Below, piece after piece: positions 43,401-52,157 of a DNA stretch of 64,000 nucleotides (positions within the stretch are counted from its first letter, which is position 1; every line of letters starts with the position of its first letter). This DNA is from Polymorphobacter megasporae. GTDB taxonomy: Bacteria > Pseudomonadota > Alphaproteobacteria > Sphingomonadales > Sphingomonadaceae. A program made the translations under genes and the position numbers. The stretch spans positions 248,001 to 312,000 of the forward strand of contig NZ_CP081848.1 in NCBI RefSeq assembly GCF_018982885.2, read 5' to 3'. Below the pieces are notes generated by a model. The model saw only the letters and a program-made list of their open reading frames with translations. It was not told the origin of the DNA and searched no databases.

Positions 43401-46400
43401 TAGAGCGGAAGGTTGTCGGGTCGTACGTATAGACCGGCGATCCAGTCAATTGGAGTTGGCTGTTCGGCGATGCGCTCAATGACCCCGAGTTGGTGATCGA
43501 CAGGGTGTCGGCGACCACAGACAACTCGAGGCCGCCTGCGATTGTGCCGCTGTTGGTGAAGGTCAGCGAGTGTGCGGCCGAGCTGTTGCCGCCCGACGCG
43601 TAGATAATGCTGCCAATGGCGTAAGCGAAACCATACGGCGATTGCGTCGCTGCCGACGTCGAGCCGCTATTGGTAATGGTGATATCGGTCGCAGCCAGAT
43701 CGAGCAAAATGCCACCGGAGATCGTCCCCACGTTGGCGAAGGACGCCGTCTTGAGCACGGTCCCGTAAAGCGTCTGCACCAGCACCGCGATCGGCTGGCT
43801 GCAGGCGTCGCAGCCGCCTGTCGCACTCGTCAGGATCGACCCGCTGTTGGTAAAGGTGAAGCCGTCGCCGGCGGCAGTCAACGAGACGGCCGGCTGCAAT
43901 AGCGTCGCCGACCCGATCGTCCCGCGGTTGTCGAAGCTGCGCGCCGATCCCGACACACCGTCGGCGAGGATGCCTGTGGTGGTGAAAGCGAGCGTCGCGC
44001 CGATTCCTGTCTGGCCGGTCGTGTCGCCGAGCAGCACGACATGCCGCGCGCTAGTGGTCGGCGCGGCGTTGACGTTCGCCTGGTTAACGATCGCGCCATC
44101 GCCGAAGAACAGCAGCCCGGTGTCGAGACCCGCCGCCGGCCCCGTGACGGTGATGACCGTCGTCGCGCCGCTCGCGCCGATCCCGCTTTGCTGAAAGTTC
44201 AGCAACGGTGGCGTCGCGGCGGAGACGGTCTGGGTCGTCGCATACGTACGCGCGAAGGTGTTGATGCCGCTGCCGCCGTCGATCGTGCCGGTGACGCCCG
44301 TGGTGCCGTCGGACGACACGAAAACGTCGTCACCGGCCCCGAACGTCAAATTGCCCTGCAAGGTGCCGCCGCTGCGCGCGATGTAGCTGCTCGACGTGCC
44401 CGAGTAGCAATAGCTGGCGGCGCCCGACCCGCAGCCGAGGACGACGTTGCCGACGATCGTCCCGGCATTGTCGACGACCCCGCCACCGACAAGGACGATC
44501 GCCGATCCCTGACCGGCAATCGAGCCGCCCGCGAGGTTCGTGACCGTCGCCGCGCCGTAACTTGCTGCGCTAACGGCGGTGTCGCCGGTGCTGCGGATCG
44601 TTCCCGAATTCGTCAGCGCGGCGCCCGCCGACGCGGAGGAGAAGGTGACCGCCACGCCGCCGGTGACGATGCTCCCGCTGTTGACGACCGTCATTGCGCC
44701 GACGATGCCCTGGCTGGCGGCGGACCCGGTCTGGCCGATCGTTCCCGAATTGATCACCGTCAGAGCGACGCCGCCGTACGGGCTCAGCGAAATGCCGACG
44801 CTGTTGTTGAGCGTGATCGTCCCGCTGTTCGTCACGGTGCCGCCGCCGCTGATCCCGATAAGCGGCGAGTAAGCGCCCGTGGTCAGGTCGGTGACCACGA
44901 TCGTTCCGGTGTTGGTGAAGCTGTCGCCGTCGCTCAAGACAATCGCGGGACTGGCCGAATAGACGCCGGCGGCGCTCCGCGTCGCGCTCAGCGTGCCGTG
45001 GCTGGTGACCGCCAGCGCGTTGGCCGGATAGGGATAAGGCGTCGCTGCGGGAACCGCCGCGAGGTTGAGGATCGTCTTATCGGTCGCGCTGAGGTCGGCG
45101 GTCAGGTCGACCGAGCCGGTGCCGGCAAAGTCGATCGACCGGGCCTGCGCCGCTGCGGTCAAGGTCAGCGTCGCGCCGCCGGACAGCTCATAGCCGATCT
45201 GGGAGAACATGCCGCCGGCCGCTGGCACCACCGCGGTCGCCGACGTCGGGACGAGATAGCGCAGCCGGTCATTGGTGCCGCCGCCGGTTACAGTACCGGT
45301 GATGCCGGCGAACGCGCCGGGTCCGTTGTTCACCAGCGCGACGACGAGCGTGTCGTTGCCGTCCCCAAGGACAAGGTTACCGTTGAGGATGCCGCCGGTC
45401 GCCGCGACATAGGTGTTGTTGGTGCCGTAATATGAGTAAGCGCCGGTACTCCCGAAGTTGACGTCGCCGTTGATCGTCCCGGAATTGATTACCTTCGCGT
45501 TGAACGTGGAGCCGTAAAGCGGCGCCCGGATCCCGCCGCTGACCGTCCCTCCGGCGCGGTTGTCGAGCGTCGCATACGGCTCGAGCCCGACGCCGATGTT
45601 CGGCGACGAGATCGTGCCGGTGTTGACCAACGTCTCGTTCGACAGGTCGGCACCGACGAGCGCGCCGGTGATCGTGCCGCTGTTGGTCAACTGGTCGTTC
45701 GAGCCGAAGCCGAAAAAGCCGGTGCCGCCGGTCGAGGTGATCGTCCCGGTGTTGGCGAAGCTCGTCGAAAACTCCTGCACCGCAATGCCGCTCGCAGTGA
45801 TCGTGCCGCTGTTGGTGGCGGGTCCGCTTACGTTGAGACCGCCGCCTCCGGTCGCGATGATGCTGCCGCTATTGGTGAACGCGACCTGGCCGAGACTGAC
45901 CGCGAAGCCGTAGGTGTTGCTGGCGAACGTCGCGTTGATTGCCCCGGCGTTGGTCACCGAGCTGATGCCGTAGGTCCCCGCCGTGATCGCCGGACCGGCC
46001 GTCGCGAGCGTGCCGTTGTTGACGAACGCGGTCTTCGTCCCGTCGCCGCCGAGCGTCAGCGCCGTGGTACCGGCATAGCCGCTGGCGAGCGTCAGCGTCG
46101 CCGCCTTCGCGAGTTGATACGTGACCGCGCTGAAGCCGGCGGGGAGCACGAGCGGCGTCGCCAGTGTCGTGTCGGCGGCGAAATCGAGCTGCAGCGTGTT
46201 CGCGGAGCCGGTCGTAACGATCGAGCCGCCGATGCCGCTGATCGGGGCGGCAGCGGTACCGAAGTCGACCGTCAGCTGGCTGCTGCCGGGCAAGGTCAGG
46301 CTGCCGGAGATCGTCCCGCCGCCGCTCGTGTCGACCTGGCTGCCCTGGCCGTACTGGCCGATGCCGGTCACGACGACGTCGCCGGTGATCGTTCCGCGAT

Positions 46401-47025
46401 TGGTCAGCGAGCCGATCGCGGCGTTGATCGCGCCGATCGTGCCGCCGGCCTCGTTGGTCACGCTCGAGAAATAGGCGAGCGTCGGCGTCGTGCTGCCGAG
46501 CGCAAGCCGCGAGCCGCCGATCGTGCCGCTGTTGTCGACCGACAGCGTCGCCGTGCCGTACGGGTTGCCGGGGTTTGCGCCGACCGTAATGCCCGTTGCG
46601 CCAGTGATGCTGCCGCCGCTGGCGACGGTGATCGCGCCGGAGCTGCCGGCGAAGAGATAGCCGCCGGGCTGAAGCGCGCCGCTCGTGAGGCTGATCCCGT
46701 TCGCCGTGCCGCCGTCGACCCGGCCGTCAACCTCGATCGTCGCATACAGCCCATATGTTCCTGCTGCGGTACCAGGAACGATTGCGATCGCATCGACGCC
46801 CGCGGGCGCGGTGACCAAAGCGCCGGCGGAAACTGTGACCGTCGCGCTGGTGCCAATGACAAGCCCGGCGGACTCGGTCTCGGCGCAGGTCGTCGCGGTC
46901 CCGGATTGGGTCGGATTGGGGGAGCATGCGGCGTTCGCCGCCTGCCCCGTCACCAGCAATGCTGCCAGACTGCACGTTTCTAGCAAGCGCACAGCGCGCG
47001 CCCGCGACGTCATCATTTCGGTCAT
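40444..47025 (-). CDS. Autotransporter outer membrane beta-barrel domain protein (type Va), 2193 residues
   Basis: Very large secreted surface protein. Signal peptide MMTSRARAVRLLETCSLAALL...ANA, cleaved near residue 33. The passenger (about 35-1850) is a repetitive beta-helix with dozens of TNSGTI/NSGTI-type repeats and Ser/Thr/Gly/Asn-rich sequence, ending with the autotransporter-associated strand motif LSPGASPGTMTVTGNV. The barrel (about 1900-2193) contains WFTFGEGIGAWRQLRG, RATATLAYDG and ends IGARYSF with the terminal Phe recognised by the Bam machinery. No protease or lipase catalytic motif was seen in the passenger, so adhesion or biofilm function is likelier. Start at ATG 47025 after a GGGGG site; a longer in-frame start at 47109 adds a non-signal-like extension. 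Confidence 0.92.
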   Translation of the reverse strand: MTEMMTSRARAVRLLETCSLAALLVTGQAANAACSPNPTQSGTATTCAETESAGLVIGTSATVTVSAGALVTAPAGVDAIAIVPGTAAGTYGLYATIEVDGRVDGGTANGISLTSGALQPGGYLFAGSSGAITVASGGSITGATGITVGANPGNPYGTATLSVDNSGTIGGSRLALGSTTPTLAYFSSVTNEAGGTIGAINAAIGSLTNRGTITGDVVVTGIGQYGQGSQVDTSGGGTISGSLTLPGSSQLTVDFGTAAAPISGIGGSIVTTGSANTLQLDFAADTTLATPLVLPAGFSAVTYQLAKAATLTLASGYAGTTALTLGGDGTKTAFVNNGTLATAGPAITAGTYGISSVTNAGAINATFASNTYGFAVSLGQVAFTNSGSIIATGGGGLNVSGPATNSGTITASGIAVQEFSTSFANTGTITSTGGTGFFGFGSNDQLTNSGTITGALVGADLSNETLVNTGTISSPNIGVGLEPYATLDNRAGGTVSGGIRAPLYGSTFNAKVINSGTINGDVNFGSTGAYSYYGTNNTYVAATGGILNGNLVLGDGNDTLVVALVNNGPGAFAGITGTVTGGGTNDRLRYLVPTSATAVVPAAGGMFSQIGYELSGGATLTLTAAAQARSIDFAGTGSVDLTADLSATDKTILNLAAVPAATPYPYPANALAVTSHGTLSATRSAAGVYSASPAIVLSDGDSFTNTGTIVVTDLTTGAYSPLIGISGGGTVTNSGTITLNNSVGISLSPYGGVALTVINSGTIGQTGSAASQGIVGAMTVVNSGSIVTGGVAVTFSSASAGAALTNSGTIRSTGDTAVSAASYGAATVTNLAGGSIAGQGSAIVLVGGGVVDNAGTIVGNVVLGCGSGAASYCYSGTSSSYIARSGGTLQGNLTFGAGDDVFVSSDGTTGVTGTIDGGSGINTFARTYATTQTVSAATPPLLNFQQSGIGASGATTVITVTGPAAGLDTGLLFFGDGAIVNQANVNAAPTTSARHVVLLGDTTGQTGIGATLAFTTTGILADGVSGSARSFDNRGTIGSATLLQPAVSLTAAGDGFTFTNSGSILTSATGGCDACSQPIAVLVQTLYGTVLKTASFANVGTISGGILLDLAATDITITNSGSTSAATQSPYGFAYAIGSIIYASGGNSSAAHSLTFTNSGTIAGGLELSVVADTLSITNSGSLSASPNSQLQLTGSPVYTYDPTTFRSTRTDTSAATLVNSGTMSGGAFLDTAAKAVTVTNSGTIVVPGATPTGFAALAVSQNTLTSATTTVGNNGTFSSANAGGAALIIQSTAAPDGTTAFGTNATGATSTVTVANSGVIRADGGAVLVPADATFNQPAQLVAATALTVSAASDAPSQVTITNAAGGIISAIGTPQQVTSSGNVAATGAFATGGSVAVLASASRVTITNAGQIVGGDGFTAPAGTTIVVPLTPPYAGTTLAGAIQTVGAIDTLVNTKTGSIIGSIDLGAGDDHVENYGTIKGNVTLGDGNDSVVESLGGVLTGTIDGGTGTNTLTLDTTGGGLLDQTLLNRFIGFAAPVVIGNGTITTTGPLNLPTLMVSSGTLTIAAGSTLQTAGPVTITTGDAAVAITNLGTIAGGVVFGKGNNALTNAGTIGGAVVFGAGNDTLTLQHGSRTASIDGGGGSNALVLAAGGSDATPDEFNLSQVTNFQSTQVTSGVAALSGTFATGTLTVAAGRLIGRSGSTITAPVITVAPGATFGSAGTVVGNIAVAGTLSPGASPGTMTVTGNVSLASTSNSLFELTPAVSDQLLVSGTLTIASGATLTLTGNRALTPGAPLDLIVAGGGITGTFTTIAKPAAILGFVRQSGSRIQLFGEFAIDSSFAPQTARTVAYVNSLLVGATASPALLTAVPLLLTAAGGTSAPAFAALNAEPYASASRIGTENGLSLATALRTAGDNALYSRDGWFTFGEGIGAWRQLRGDAATGVSRADVSSGGAIGGIGIARGPVSLTAFGGYLDSRQSIATLGAHNVAGGATAGLAGTLTSGAFRATATLAYDGSDIRTTRTVPGAKTVASYSLHGFVADATLAYALPLGTLRLTPLAGFTHVATVRGAASETGSAAFDLTVAGVTDTANFIDGELRLTTIAKARFVPWFAAGVRHELDGRVRTATGVLTGSTTSLTVLGVPVAATVASASAGFNWHLTAPLALFGVYRGEFASGETGHSAMIGARYSF

Positions 47026-47406
47026 TGAAACCCCCAGCCCGGCGGTCAGGTTAATCGCTGCGGAATGTCTGTCAATGGCGCCGGCGCGCGCTGCGCTTAC
47101 CGAAATCAAGGACTTCCTTAGGATTCGCCGACTTGCCGGCTAAGTGGCTCGCTGGCGGCGGCATCGTGCTTATCAACGACATCGCACGTGGCGCGTACAG
47201 ATTTTTCAGCATTGTAACACACCGGTGCAATCGACGTGCGTCCCATGATGCTGCTACCTGCAGGTCTTTAACACTACCAAAGCGGCCGTATCCCGGTCGA
47301 CCGACCGTCGTATGGCATTCAGCCTTGCGACGACGTCAGCGAACACGTGCCTGTGAGACTTGTCGGCAGCGAAACCTGACGGCCATACCACGCTAGCGGC
47401 AACCGA
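47026..47406. other. Intergenic region upstream of the autotransporter
   Basis: About 380 bases. On the minus strand it includes a probable promoter (separate entry). A short plus-strand reading frame (47133-47396) has no signal, domain or upstream site and is not considered real. Nothing else is recognised. Confidence 0.5.
47048..47075 (-). promoter_or_regulatory. Candidate sigma-70-type promoter of the autotransporter
   Basis: On the minus strand: TTGACA (47075-47070), a 16-base spacer, TAACCT (47053-47048). The -35 is perfect and the -10 is weak. The predicted start would give a leader of only 15-20 bases before the ATG at 47025. Confidence 0.4.
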
Positions 47407-48168
47407 TCACTTGGGGCGCTGAAAAACGAAGAAGAACTGGTCGGTGTGGCCGCTGACGGTGGGATCGAAGACCCTTGTTGTATGGGGGTCGGCGGGATTG
47501 CGCAGGAGGTCGCTCGCGCCCACGAACCGGAAACCCGCCGCTGCCATGTCGGATTTGACGACCTCGGGGTCGATCCGATGGGTGGTATTGGTCGCTTCGA
47601 TCTTTGTACCAGCGGGCGCGACATGATCGATGACGACAAATCGGCCACCCGGTTTCAACGCTTGGAAAACTGCCTTGTTGAATGCCGCAATGTCGGCGGG
47701 CCCCATGAACGGGTCGTAGAGGTCGTGATAGTTATTGCGGATCCAGATCAGATCGGCCTTCGCCGGAAGGCGGAGTGTGTTGACGTGGGAAACCACGGTC
47801 ACGACGTTCTTATGCCCCTCAAGGACCGTCGACCCAGCCGGCGGCGTCGCGATCTTGTCGTCCGTGTCGCCTTCGACCAGATGGACAGCAAAGACTCGTC
47901 CGGACTGACCGACCACGTCCGAGAATAATCGATCCCAGTAGTCGCCGGGCCAAATATCCGCGACGGTATTGCCCGGTTGAATGTGCAGGAAGGCAAGCAC
48001 CTCGGCGGGATGCCGTAACGCATCTGTCGCACGATCGGCATCGGGCCTGCCAGGATTGGCAACAGCCGCTGAAATACTCGCGCCGGCCACGGGTACGGCA
48101 GCGCCGGCGGTTCCGAAGCAGAGAGCGACACCGGCGACCGCGCCAAAGCAACTGATCTTATGTGTCAT
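47407..48168 (-). CDS. Methyltransferase-fold protein with signal peptide
   Basis: A 253-residue protein with an N-terminal export signal (MTHKISCFGAVAGVALCFGTAGA) followed by a class I methyltransferase-like fold: VLAFLHIQPGNTVADIWPGDYWD at the nucleotide-site position, RVFAVHLVEGD, ADLIWIRNNYHDLYDP and ALKPGGRFVVIDHVAPAG. The SAM loop is altered (D-I-W-P-G-D-Y-W instead of D-x-G-x-G-x-G). Members with signal peptides exist in proteobacteria and are annotated only by fold. Because SAM is not thought to be available in the periplasm, its activity there is doubtful. It follows the DUF1348 gene by about 120 bp on the same strand. Confidence 0.85.
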   Translation of the reverse strand: MTHKISCFGAVAGVALCFGTAGAAVPVAGASISAAVANPGRPDADRATDALRHPAEVLAFLHIQPGNTVADIWPGDYWDRLFSDVVGQSGRVFAVHLVEGDTDDKIATPPAGSTVLEGHKNVVTVVSHVNTLRLPAKADLIWIRNNYHDLYDPFMGPADIAAFNKAVFQALKPGGRFVVIDHVAPAGTKIEATNTTHRIDPEVVKSDMAAAGFRFVGASDLLRNPADPHTTRVFDPTVSGHTDQFFFVFQRPK

Positions 48169-48289
48169 ATTTTCCTCGATTGTTCAGACCACGACACTGC
48201 CGTCGTTAGGATTAGCTTCGTCGATGAGTTCGACCGCGCTAGACGCGCGGTTACCGACAGAAACGTCAGCAATTTCGGCCTCGGGCCGG

Positions 48290-48754
48290 TTAGAAACCCA
48301 GATCGCTCAGGCTCCGATGATCGTCGGGCCGCCGACCCAAGGCCCAGAGAAATTTACGATCGGCCTCGGCGATCGGGTGTTCGTTGATGCTGGCGATGCG
48401 CCGTTCCATCAGCCCGTCGGCGTCGAATTGCCAGTTCTCGTTGCCGTAGGCGCGGAACCAGTGGCCGCTGTCGTCGCGATATTCATAAGCGAAGCGGACG
48501 GCGATGCGGTTTGCCGTATGCGACCAGACCTCCTTGATCAGGCGATAGTCGAGTTCGCGTTGCCATTTGCGTGATAGGAACGCCTCGATGTCATCTCGGC
48601 CGGTGACGAATTCGGCGCGGTTCCGCCATTGGCTCCCTGGCGTATAGGCCAAGGCGACGCGCGCGGGGTCGCGGCTGTTCCAGGCGTCCTCGGCGAGCCG
48701 CGCTTTTTCCGCAGCGGTGGCGTCGGAGAACGGCGGTAGTGGGGGGCGGCTCAT
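48290..48754 (-). CDS. DUF1348 / NTF2-like small protein
   Basis: A 154-residue protein of the DUF1348 family within the NTF2-like (SnoaL) superfamily. Conserved segments: [29 protein letters not shown] split at the D-P, then [41 protein letters not shown] and [10 protein letters not shown]. The cone-shaped fold often binds small hydrophobic ligands; no specific reaction is known. ATG 48754 overlaps the TGA of the PNPOx-family gene by four bases, so the two are translationally coupled. Confidence 0.9.
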   Translation of the reverse strand: MSRPPLPPFSDATAAEKARLAEDAWNSRDPARVALAYTPGSQWRNRAEFVTGRDDIEAFLSRKWQRELDYRLIKEVWSHTANRIAVRFAYEYRDDSGHWFRAYGNENWQFDADGLMERRIASINEHPIAEADRKFLWALGRRPDDHRSLSDLGF

Positions 48755-49398
48755 GGCGTGGTCCTTCCAAGCTCGTGCCGGAGACCGGCGTTCTCGATTT
48801 CGAGGGCTGCGACACGGTCCTCAAGGCGTTTTAGCGCGATCGTCACATCGGCAGCGTCGATCTTTTGTGGGATGTGCTGCGGGCAGTTGGCGTCCCAGGC
48901 TTCGATCTCGAAGAGGATCACCTGCTCGGGCCGCGCTCGATAATCCTGAGGCATCAGCAGAGCAGTCAGCTCGACATCTCCCGTGACAACCCGCGCCCGG
49001 CCCCACAGCTTGATCCGGCGGCGATGGGCGTAATCCATCAGAAACAGGAACGCCCGGTCATTCTCGGCTAGATTCCCGACCGAGATATACTGTTTGTTGC
49101 CGCTGAAGTCGGCAAAGCCGATCGTCCGCTCGTCGAGTACATGGATGAAGCCCTTGGGACCGCCGCGATGCTGGGCATAGGGCTGCCCGGCGGCGTTGGA
49201 AGTCGCGAGGTAGGCCGTGTCGACCTGCGCCAGAAACTGCGTCAGATTCTCGTCGATCGTCGTGTGAAAACCGCCGAGCGCCTCCTGCCGGGCGTAAGCG
49301 GCTCGCGACCCGCGCGCCGTCTGCATCGCCTTCACTGTCGCGGTGAAGGCGATATCGCTCGCCGGAACATTCACTGTGGAGCCTCGACCATCAAGCAT
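48751..49398 (-). CDS. Pyridoxamine 5'-phosphate oxidase family protein
   Basis: A 215-residue flavin-binding split-barrel protein. The core reads [44 protein letters not shown] in consecutive pieces, then KQYISVGNL and [24 protein letters not shown]; the family usually binds FMN or F420. The C-terminus ends in a short coiled coil ([19 protein letters not shown]). AAGGA lies eight bases before the ATG at 49398. The likely role is reduction or oxidation of a small molecule; true PNPOx activity is not indicated. Overlaps DUF1348 downstream; about 63 bp after the hydrolase gene. Confidence 0.9.
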   Translation of the reverse strand: MLDGRGSTVNVPASDIAFTATVKAMQTARGSRAAYARQEALGGFHTTIDENLTQFLAQVDTAYLATSNAAGQPYAQHRGGPKGFIHVLDERTIGFADFSGNKQYISVGNLAENDRAFLFLMDYAHRRRIKLWGRARVVTGDVELTALLMPQDYRARPEQVILFEIEAWDANCPQHIPQKIDAADVTIALKRLEDRVAALEIENAGLRHELGRTTP

Positions 49399-49461
49399 TT
49401 CAACGTTCCTTCGGTGACCGGCGGCCGGGATCACGCATCCGAGATCCCGGCGCCGGGTCGG

Positions 49462-50460
49462 CTACTTCTTCGGCTTCACGTGCGCATCGTAGAAGCTCAG
49501 GATATGGCTCGCGATGAAGGGCAGATTATCCTCGGTGGCGAAGTGCCCGGCATTGAGCCGGTAAAACTCTGCCTTGGGTAGATCCTTCAGGTACGATTCA
49601 CCGCCTTCGGGAGTGAAGAACGGGTCATGCTGACCCCAGAAGATCAGCGTCTTCGGCTGCTTGTCTCTCAGGAACTTCTGCCACGTCGGGTAAAGCGCGA
49701 CATTGTTCCGATAGTCGTAGAACAGGTCGAGCTGGATCCGCAGGTTCTTGGGCCCGGCGACCGAGGCCGCGTCGGTCTCGTAGCTCTCCGGGGCGATCAG
49801 CTCGGGATGACTCGAGCCGCCGAGATAGACCGTGTTCTTGATCGCATCGAGCGTGTTGAACCCGGCAAGCGGTGCCTCGGTGGCCGCAGTGCGGTTGACC
49901 CAAAGGGCCTTGCGGAAGCCGTCCCACGCCGGCGAGAGGCCGTTTTCATACGCGTTGGTGTTCTGGATGATCAGCCAGTCGAGCGCCTTGGGATTGCGGC
50001 CGACAATGCGGAAGCCGACCGGGCCGCCATAGTCCTGCACAAACAGGCCGTAATGGTCGAAACCTTTGGCCGCGAGGAACTTCTCGACCGTCACCGAAAT
50101 CGCGTCGAACGAATAATGGTACGTCGCCGGATCGGGATGCGCGCTGTTGCCGAAGCCCTGATAGTCCGGGGCAATGACGTGGAACCGGCCCGCCAATGCC
50201 GGGATCAGATCGCGATACTGATGCGATGAGGAGGGCCAGCCATGGAGCAGCACGAGCTTTGGGCTGCGCGGGTCACCCGCCTCGCGATAGGCGATGGTCA
50301 GGCCATCGACCTTGATCGTGCCGTAGCGAACCTGGGTCGCGGCAACGGGGGTCGTGATGATCGTTGTGGGCGCAGCATACGCGGCAACCGACATGACGAG
50401 CGTCGAAACGGTAACGACAGCGCTCAAGGCGGCCGCCAGGAGGCGGGATTTACGGGTCAT
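49462..50460 (-). CDS. Alpha/beta hydrolase, haloalkane dehalogenase/epoxide-hydrolase-like, secreted
   Basis: A 332-residue protein with a signal peptide (MTRKSRLLAAALSAVV...AYAA). The oxyanion segment is LHGWPSSSHQYRDLIPAL, followed by IAPDYQGFGNSA. The nucleophile is an Asp (D143 in FVQDYGGPVG), the charge-relay acid is D279 in WGQHDPFF, and the His is H306 in NAGHFATED. An Asp nucleophile points to a dehalogenase or epoxide hydrolase rather than an esterase. AAAGGA stands eight bases before ATG 50460. It is in the LysR-associated group with CMD, PNPOx and DUF1348 genes. Confidence 0.92.
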   Translation of the reverse strand: MTRKSRLLAAALSAVVTVSTLVMSVAAYAAPTTIITTPVAATQVRYGTIKVDGLTIAYREAGDPRSPKLVLLHGWPSSSHQYRDLIPALAGRFHVIAPDYQGFGNSAHPDPATYHYSFDAISVTVEKFLAAKGFDHYGLFVQDYGGPVGFRIVGRNPKALDWLIIQNTNAYENGLSPAWDGFRKALWVNRTAATEAPLAGFNTLDAIKNTVYLGGSSHPELIAPESYETDAASVAGPKNLRIQLDLFYDYRNNVALYPTWQKFLRDKQPKTLIFWGQHDPFFTPEGGESYLKDLPKAEFYRLNAGHFATEDNLPFIASHILSFYDAHVKPKK

Positions 50461-50530
50461 TGTCAGGTCCTTTGAAATTGGAGGGCTGCAAGCGGAGGCA
50501 GCAGATTGGTCGGGGCATCTGGCCAGTGGC

Positions 50531-51082
50531 TCAGGCGGCCTTGCGGACTTCGACAACGGGGAAGTCGATTTCGGTGCCGAAAATCTCGTTGACGTAGAAA
50601 GTCCAGGTGTTCAGCACGACGTGCTGGACGATCTCGAGCAATTGGGCGTCGGTGTAGCCGGCGCGGCGCACCGCTGCGATGTCGGGCTCGCCAATGCGGC
50701 CACGCTGACGTGCCACCTTGGCGGCGAAGCGGACTGCGGCGTCGGCTTTGGGGTCGTTCGACGCGCCGCTGCGATTGGCGGTCATTTCCGCGTCGTCAAG
50801 GTTGGCGATGTGCTTGCCGATATACGTGTGCGCCGACAGGCAATAGCCACAGCCGTTCACTTCGGCGACTGCAAGCGCGATCCGCTCACGCGTCGGGGCG
50901 GCCAAGTCGCCTTTGCCGAGCGCACCGAGCATGCCGAGGTGGGCCTCGAGCGCATGCGGGCTCGTTGAAATCAGCCGGAACATATTCGGCACAATGCCGA
51001 ATTGAGCTTTGACGGCCTCGAGCAGCGGCTGCGACGTGACGGGTGCATCGGCGATCGTGGCGGGCGTCGGGATACGGGACAT
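50531..51082 (-). CDS. Carboxymuconolactone decarboxylase family protein (AhpD-like)
   Basis: A 183-residue all-helical protein of the CMD/AhpD superfamily. The redox-type CxxC motif is present in VAEVNGCGYCLSAHTYIGK, with the downstream His of the AhpD proton-relay set; the CMD-specific part includes RERIALAV. This combination suggests an alkylhydroperoxidase-like thiol redox function rather than decarboxylation. First gene of the minus-strand cluster; divergent from the LysR gene with about 120 bp between. Confidence 0.93.
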   Translation of the reverse strand: MSRIPTPATIADAPVTSQPLLEAVKAQFGIVPNMFRLISTSPHALEAHLGMLGALGKGDLAAPTRERIALAVAEVNGCGYCLSAHTYIGKHIANLDDAEMTANRSGASNDPKADAAVRFAAKVARQRGRIGEPDIAAVRRAGYTDAQLLEIVQHVVLNTWTFYVNEIFGTEIDFPVVEVRKAA

Positions 51083-51203
51083 CGGAGCATTCCTCTTGGT
51101 CGCTGGCGGGCTGCAGCGCCCGGTGACAGTCGATTAGGCGCTTCCGATTTTGCGCAGTATCCGGTAATATCGACAGCCTTCCTTCCATTGATCGGGAGCA
51201 TTG
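51083..51203. promoter_or_regulatory. Shared divergent control region, LysR / CMD cluster
   Basis: A 121-base gap between the divergent starts of the CMD gene and the LysR regulator. It is AT-richer than the flanks and carries short dyad-like T/A-rich patterns (for example around ccggtaatatcgac), as expected for a LysR-type operator, but I cannot fix a precise T-N11-A box. Confidence 0.5.
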
Positions 51204-52100
51204 ATGGACCGCCTCGATGCAATGGCCACGTTGATCGCCGCAATCGACGGCGGGAGCCTGTCGGCCGCGTCCCGGAAGCTCGGCATGCCGCTCGCCACGG
51301 TCAGCCGGAAGGTGTCAGAGTTGGAGGCGCATCTGCGCACTCAGTTGGTGGTGCGAACCAGCCGCAAGCTGTTGCTGACCGAGGCCGGCCAGATCTATGT
51401 CGTCGCCAGCCGACGCATTCTCGATGAAGTCGAGGAAGCCGAACGCGCGGCGTCGGGTGAATATCGTGCGCCGCAAGGCCATCTGACGATCACCGCGCCG
51501 ATCATGTTCGGGCGGATGCACGTCGCGCCTGTCGTTCTTGCCTTCCTGCAGGCTTATCCCGAGATCGACGCGCGGCTGGTGCTCGCCGATCATGTCGTCA
51601 GTCTAATCGACGACCATGTCGATGTTGCGGTCCGGGTGGGCCCGTTGCCGGACAGCGCGATGGTGGCGACACGGCTCGGGGAAATCCGCCGGGTAACGTG
51701 TGCGAGCCCGGATTATCTCGCCGCTCGCGGGACACCCGAAACGCTGGCCGCGCTAGCCAGCCACGACTGCGTCATGTTCGAAGGCCTGTATGCGAATACC
51801 GTATGGAGCTTTGGACGCGGCAAGCAGGTCGTCACCGTGCCGGTACGCTCGCGCTTTGCGGTCAATACGGCCGATGCTGCCATTGCCGCCGCGGTCGCCG
51901 GTACCGGTATCACGCGCGTTCTGTCCTATCAGGTCGCCGAGGCGGTAGCCGACGGCAAGCTCCTGCTGTTGTTGCAATCGTTCGAACCGGAGCCACTGCC
52001 GGTCCATCTTGTTTATCCGGCCCCGTCGCTGTTGACCTTGAAGCTACGGGCATTCCTCGACTTTGCGGGACCGCGTCTCAAGGCATCGATTATCGGCTAA
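51204..52100 (+). CDS. LysR family transcriptional regulator
   Basis: A 298-residue regulator. N-terminal winged HTH (LDAMATLIAAIDGGSLSAASRKLGMPLATVSRKVSELE, residues 3-40, shown here as two adjoining helices) and a C-terminal effector-binding domain starting LTITAPIMFGRMHVAPVV. It is of the AaeR/DsdC-unrelated 'CrgA-like' subtype by pattern (RRVTCASPDYLAARGTPETL). ATG 51204 has GGGAG five bases upstream. By its divergent position it most likely controls the CMD/hydrolase/PNPOx/DUF1348 genes in response to a small metabolite. Confidence 0.94.
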   Translation: MDRLDAMATLIAAIDGGSLSAASRKLGMPLATVSRKVSELEAHLRTQLVVRTSRKLLLTEAGQIYVVASRRILDEVEEAERAASGEYRAPQGHLTITAPIMFGRMHVAPVVLAFLQAYPEIDARLVLADHVVSLIDDHVDVAVRVGPLPDSAMVATRLGEIRRVTCASPDYLAARGTPETLAALASHDCVMFEGLYANTVWSFGRGKQVVTVPVRSRFAVNTADAAIAAAVAGTGITRVLSYQVAEAVADGKLLLLLQSFEPEPLPVHLVYPAPSLLTLKLRAFLDFAGPRLKASIIG

Positions 52101-52157
52101 GGGTATCGCCTGATTGCAACCGCACGGACCCGAGCGCTGCAAATGCGTCGACGCTCC

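Noticed and set aside
40828-43482. Plus-strand 884-codon open frame opposite the autotransporter
   Set aside because: Low-complexity R/G/D/A sequence, antisense of the repetitive passenger; no recognisable fold.
47133-47396. Plus-strand 87-codon open frame upstream of the autotransporter
   Set aside because: No ribosome site, signal or motif, and it lies over the likely autotransporter promoter.
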